Assembly: GCA_008933705.1 (NCBI GenBank)
Contig: WBUN01000001.1
Span: 62,001 to 126,000, forward strand
Source: Hyphomicrobiaceae bacterium
GTDB lineage: Bacteria; Pseudomonadota; Alphaproteobacteria; Rhizobiales; Hyphomicrobiaceae
DNA length: 64,000 nucleotides
Reading direction: 5' to 3'
Shown: positions 62,078 through 64,000 of the stretch, one piece after another
How the letters are laid out: the number at the start of each line of letters is the position of its first letter
Position numbering within the stretch: position 1 is the stretch's first letter
Made by a program: the position numbers and the translations under genes
The notes under the pieces: model-generated
Databases searched by the model: none
Told to the model about the DNA's origin: nothing
The model's input: only the letters and a program-made list of their open reading frames with translations

Positions 62078-62431
62078 TCACACGCGCTGGAGGCTTGCGT
62101 CGAACAGGCTCATGATGGCGATCCGCGACGAGCGACGCGGGCCATCATTGATGGCATACAGCTCTTCGTAGGCTTCCTCGGGCGTCTCACGGCCGGTCAT
62201 GGCCATTGCCGCCTCGCCGGCGAGGGTGCGTGCCTTGTCCCGATCGGCCGTCAATTCGAAGGCAGCCCGGACGAGGGCGCCGTACGCGCAGAAGCGCGCC
62301 GCGCGAGGGTCGGTCGGGTCGCAATCCCTGTTGTTGCGGGTGAGCGCAAGCGTGTACTGGGTCCAGGTGGCCGGGTCGCCGACGAGGGCTCGCGCCCGCG
62401 CCGAGATCTGGTTGACGAGCGGCTTTGACAT
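62078..62431 (-). CDS. Small unknown cytoplasmic protein
   Basis: A 117-aa helical protein starting MSKPLVNQISARARALVGDPATWTQ with GGGAGGAG before the ATG. It contains two Cys (RDCDPTDPRAARFCAYGAL) and a YEELYAINDGP segment. No signal, no membrane helix; no family recognised. Gaps on both sides (61918-62077 and 62432-62656) show no other gene. Confidence 0.7.
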   Translation of the reverse strand: MSKPLVNQISARARALVGDPATWTQYTLALTRNNRDCDPTDPRAARFCAYGALVRAAFELTADRDKARTLAGEAAMAMTGRETPEEAYEELYAINDGPRRSSRIAIMSLFDASLQRV

Positions 62432-62656
62432 GGCGTGCTCCTCCCATTTCTTGTGCGTTGCCGTGCATAAGCAACCTATGGTGGTCATCTGAGATCGTGC
62501 GGGGGCCTGCGTCAAGGGATATCTGGCCGCCGGCCTGCAGGATGAGAGATGTGAAATATCAATAGGTTAAACCGGACTCTCGGCTTTGCCCAGGTTTCGG
62601 CGTGATCGCCAAGGTTCCGCCTCGACCCAGCCACTCGACTCGCGCAGGTTCAACCT

Positions 62657-63373
62657 ATGCGCGAGTGTATGTTGACAACTACAACTCGACGGCTGGTGGC
62701 GTCCGCGCTGGCTGCGGGTTTCGTTCTTGCCGCATCCTGGCAGGCTTCGGTCCACGCCGAGGGGGCCATGGGGGCAATTACGGGCATAGCCCGGGTGGTC
62801 GACGGCGATACCATCACGGTCGGCGACACGCGGGTGCGGCTCGAAGGCATAGATGCCCCCGAGGCGGCGCAGACCTGCAAACGCAGGTGGGTGGGCTCCT
62901 GGTCATGCGGCAGTGCAGCGACGACCGAGCTGGCCAGGCTGGTCGACGGCAAGCAGGTTGTCTGCGAGCGGCAGGGTCTCGACAAGTACGGACGCACGCT
63001 CGGTGTCTGCTTTGCGGACGGCCAGGACATCAATGCGTCGATGGTGCGCCGGGGCTACGCGTGGGCCTTCACCAAGTATTCCGCACGGTATGTGAGGGAG
63101 GAGGCGTCGGCACGGGTGGAAGGCCTCGGCATCTGGCAGGGCGAAGCGACGCCCGCCTGGGAATTCCGGCAGCAGCGCTGGTCCAGCGTCGAACACGATG
63201 CGCCGGGAGGTTGCGCCATCAAGGGCAACATCACCAAGAATGGTAAGATCTACCACATGCCGTGGAGCCCCTGGTACGCCCAGATCAAGATCGAACCGGA
63301 GAAGGGCAAGCGCTGGTTCTGCACGGAGGCTGAGGCTGTGGCCGCCGGCTGGCGCCCTGTGCAGGCGCATTAG
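62657..63373 (+). CDS. Secreted thermonuclease-family (SNase) protein with C-terminal domain
   Basis: A 238-aa exported nuclease-like protein. A signal peptide (about residues 9-34) precedes the SNase fold: GIARVVDGDTITVGDTRVRLEGIDAPE, with the Asp/Thr/Asp and the Arg of RLEGIDAPE, then LDKYGRTLG and YVREEASARVEGLGIWQGE. A C-terminal segment GCAIKGNITKNGKIYHMPWS ... KGKRWFCTEAEAVAAGWRP is a separate small domain found with bacterial SNases. ATG 62657 or 62669 can start it. Key catalytic Arg/Glu positions look present; activity not proven. Confidence 0.87.
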   Translation: MRECMLTTTTRRLVASALAAGFVLAASWQASVHAEGAMGAITGIARVVDGDTITVGDTRVRLEGIDAPEAAQTCKRRWVGSWSCGSAATTELARLVDGKQVVCERQGLDKYGRTLGVCFADGQDINASMVRRGYAWAFTKYSARYVREEASARVEGLGIWQGEATPAWEFRQQRWSSVEHDAPGGCAIKGNITKNGKIYHMPWSPWYAQIKIEPEKGKRWFCTEAEAVAAGWRPVQAH

Positions 63374-63380
63374 GGCTTGG

Positions 63381-63404
63381 AGAATACGCCGGAGAATACG
63401 CCGG
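63381..63404 (+). repeat. Two tandem copies of a 12-bp unit
   Basis: GGAGAATACGCC twice in a row, just after the nuclease stop codon. Looks like recent slippage duplication; no function is visible. Confidence 0.7.
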
Positions 63405-63678
63405 CATGCGGGAGGTGGCGACGCTGTCTTCCGCGATCCTGCAAGGCGCATGAGTGCCGGACGGGAAACGAACGCCAAAGGAAATACGTAAAATGCTCAA
63501 GGTGCCGACGACGGGATATAGAGCATTAATTCGGATAGCCTGCGACGGACTTTCCTCCGTAATCCCGCATTAATCGGCCAAGACTAGCGTGACGACGGTT
63601 CAACTGCGCGGGGGTGGTCCCCGGGGGCGAACTACCGCGCATAAGCGCTAGCTTGGTGCAAGAAGTGGGAGAGTTGTC
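63405..63678. other. Upstream region of the Flp pilin gene
   Basis: No gene seen. It holds two copies of GCATTAAT-TCGG-like sequence (63523-63534 and 63567-63577) 44 bp apart, a GC-rich hairpin GGGGGTGGTCCCC-like near 63610, and the ribosome site GGGAGAG before the pilin ATG. The direct repeats may be binding sites of a pilin regulator. Confidence 0.4.
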
Positions 63679-63843
63679 ATGAAGAACTTCGTTACGCGTT
63701 TCGTGAAGGACGAGTCCGGTGCGACGGCCATCGAGTACGGCCTGATCGCGGCCCTGATCGCCGTCGGCATCATCGGCGCCGCCCGGCTGCTCGGCTCGCA
63801 GATCAGCGACACCTTCAACAACGTCGGCAACGCGATGAAGTAA
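63679..63843 (+). CDS. flp: Flp-family type IVb pilin
   Basis: A 54-aa pilin precursor, too short for many gene callers. Leader MKNFVTRFVKDESG ends in Gly at the prepilin peptidase site, and mature residues ATAIEYGLIAALIAVGIIGA have the Glu5/Tyr6 pattern of Flp pilins. GGGAGAG precedes the ATG. It is the subunit of Tad pili for adhesion. The tad assembly genes would be expected nearby but the window ends 157 bp later. Confidence 0.93.
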   Translation: MKNFVTRFVKDESGATAIEYGLIAALIAVGIIGAARLLGSQISDTFNNVGNAMK

Positions 63844-63918
63844 GGGATGGGAGGCGGCCCCGACCGACCGGTGCTCGCATCCGATTTACCTGCTGCATAG
63901 AGACTGTGCATCCCCACG

Positions 63919-63946
63919 CGGCAATCAGGTGCGAACCTGATTGCCG
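63919..63946. terminator. Perfect hairpin downstream of Flp gene
   Basis: CGGCAATCAGGT-GCGA-ACCTGATTGCCG, a perfect 12-bp stem with 4-base loop, 75 bp after the pilin stop, followed by TTGGGCTTTCC. Symmetric enough to stop transcription from both sides, or to act as pilin mRNA stabiliser. Confidence 0.65.
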
Positions 63947-64000
63947 TTGGGCTTTCCGGACGGCAGCGCCACGGCACGCTCAGCCTCCGCTGCGGCCCGT

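Noticed and set aside
63648-63977. 109-codon minus-strand frame over the Flp gene
   Set aside because: Antisense of the pilin gene, which has clear prepilin features; includes the terminator hairpin.

Overview
The window is high-GC DNA with dense, short-spaced genes and no rRNA, tRNA, phage or transposase gene that I could recognise. Gene content (TIGR02302/DUF4175 protein, BipA, Flp pilin at the right edge, a phasin-like gene with TGC-rich palindromes, a SqrR/BigR-type ArsR regulator, HBDH, UPF0145) points to an alphaproteobacterium, most likely order Hyphomicrobiales. That placement is inference from gene families, not from a marker gene.

Layout. 1-2400: end of an ABC exporter operon (adaptor, permease, ATPase). 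2400-6700: a sulfur/persulfide island. An FNR/FixK-type box precedes DUF2892 and a YeeE/YedE transporter on the plus strand; facing it on the minus strand are a SoxS-like thioredoxin, a two-cysteine ArsR regulator, a second YeeE/YedE and a cytochrome c. A composite palindromic repeat fills the gap between the two arms. 6850-9600: exported proteins, a phasin-like gene, two tandem Cys/Lys-rich secreted paralogs and a NahD-like isomerase. 9600-17100: a 166-bp repeat element, argG, M50 protease, enoyl-CoA hydratase, unknowns, a J-domain protein and typA. 17300-30000: DUF4175 protein, LysR, a PHB-depolymerase-like lipoprotein, then the A2M-pbpC pair. 30000-37500: unknown membrane proteins, two divergent methyltransferases (one with clear PRMT hallmarks), RidA, a second 166-bp element in inverted orientation, and 3-hydroxybutyrate dehydrogenase. 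37600-41400: UPF0145 coupled to a large unknown membrane protein, and a sodium:solute symporter. 41700-50000: a HAD phosphatase - alpha/beta hydrolase - class III aminotransferase - alpha/beta hydrolase module followed by DUF2147 and a DevBCA-like exporter. 50000-57470: LysR with a divergent SLC13-type transporter, and a TetR-RND efflux operon with a palindromic operator. 57770-64000: CoA transferase, DUF1203, thiolase, XdhC, small unknown, secreted nuclease and Flp pilin.

How parts may work together. Storage-polymer metabolism recurs (phasin-like gene, PHB depolymerase, HBDH, thiolase) but the genes are scattered. The sulfur island looks like import or handling of thiosulfate/persulfide under redox and oxygen control. 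A2M and PbpC form the known periplasmic protease-trap and peptidoglycan pair. The least explained items are the 166-bp structured repeat, the PRMT-like enzyme, the hydrolase-aminotransferase-hydrolase module, and three large or paired proteins of unknown function.
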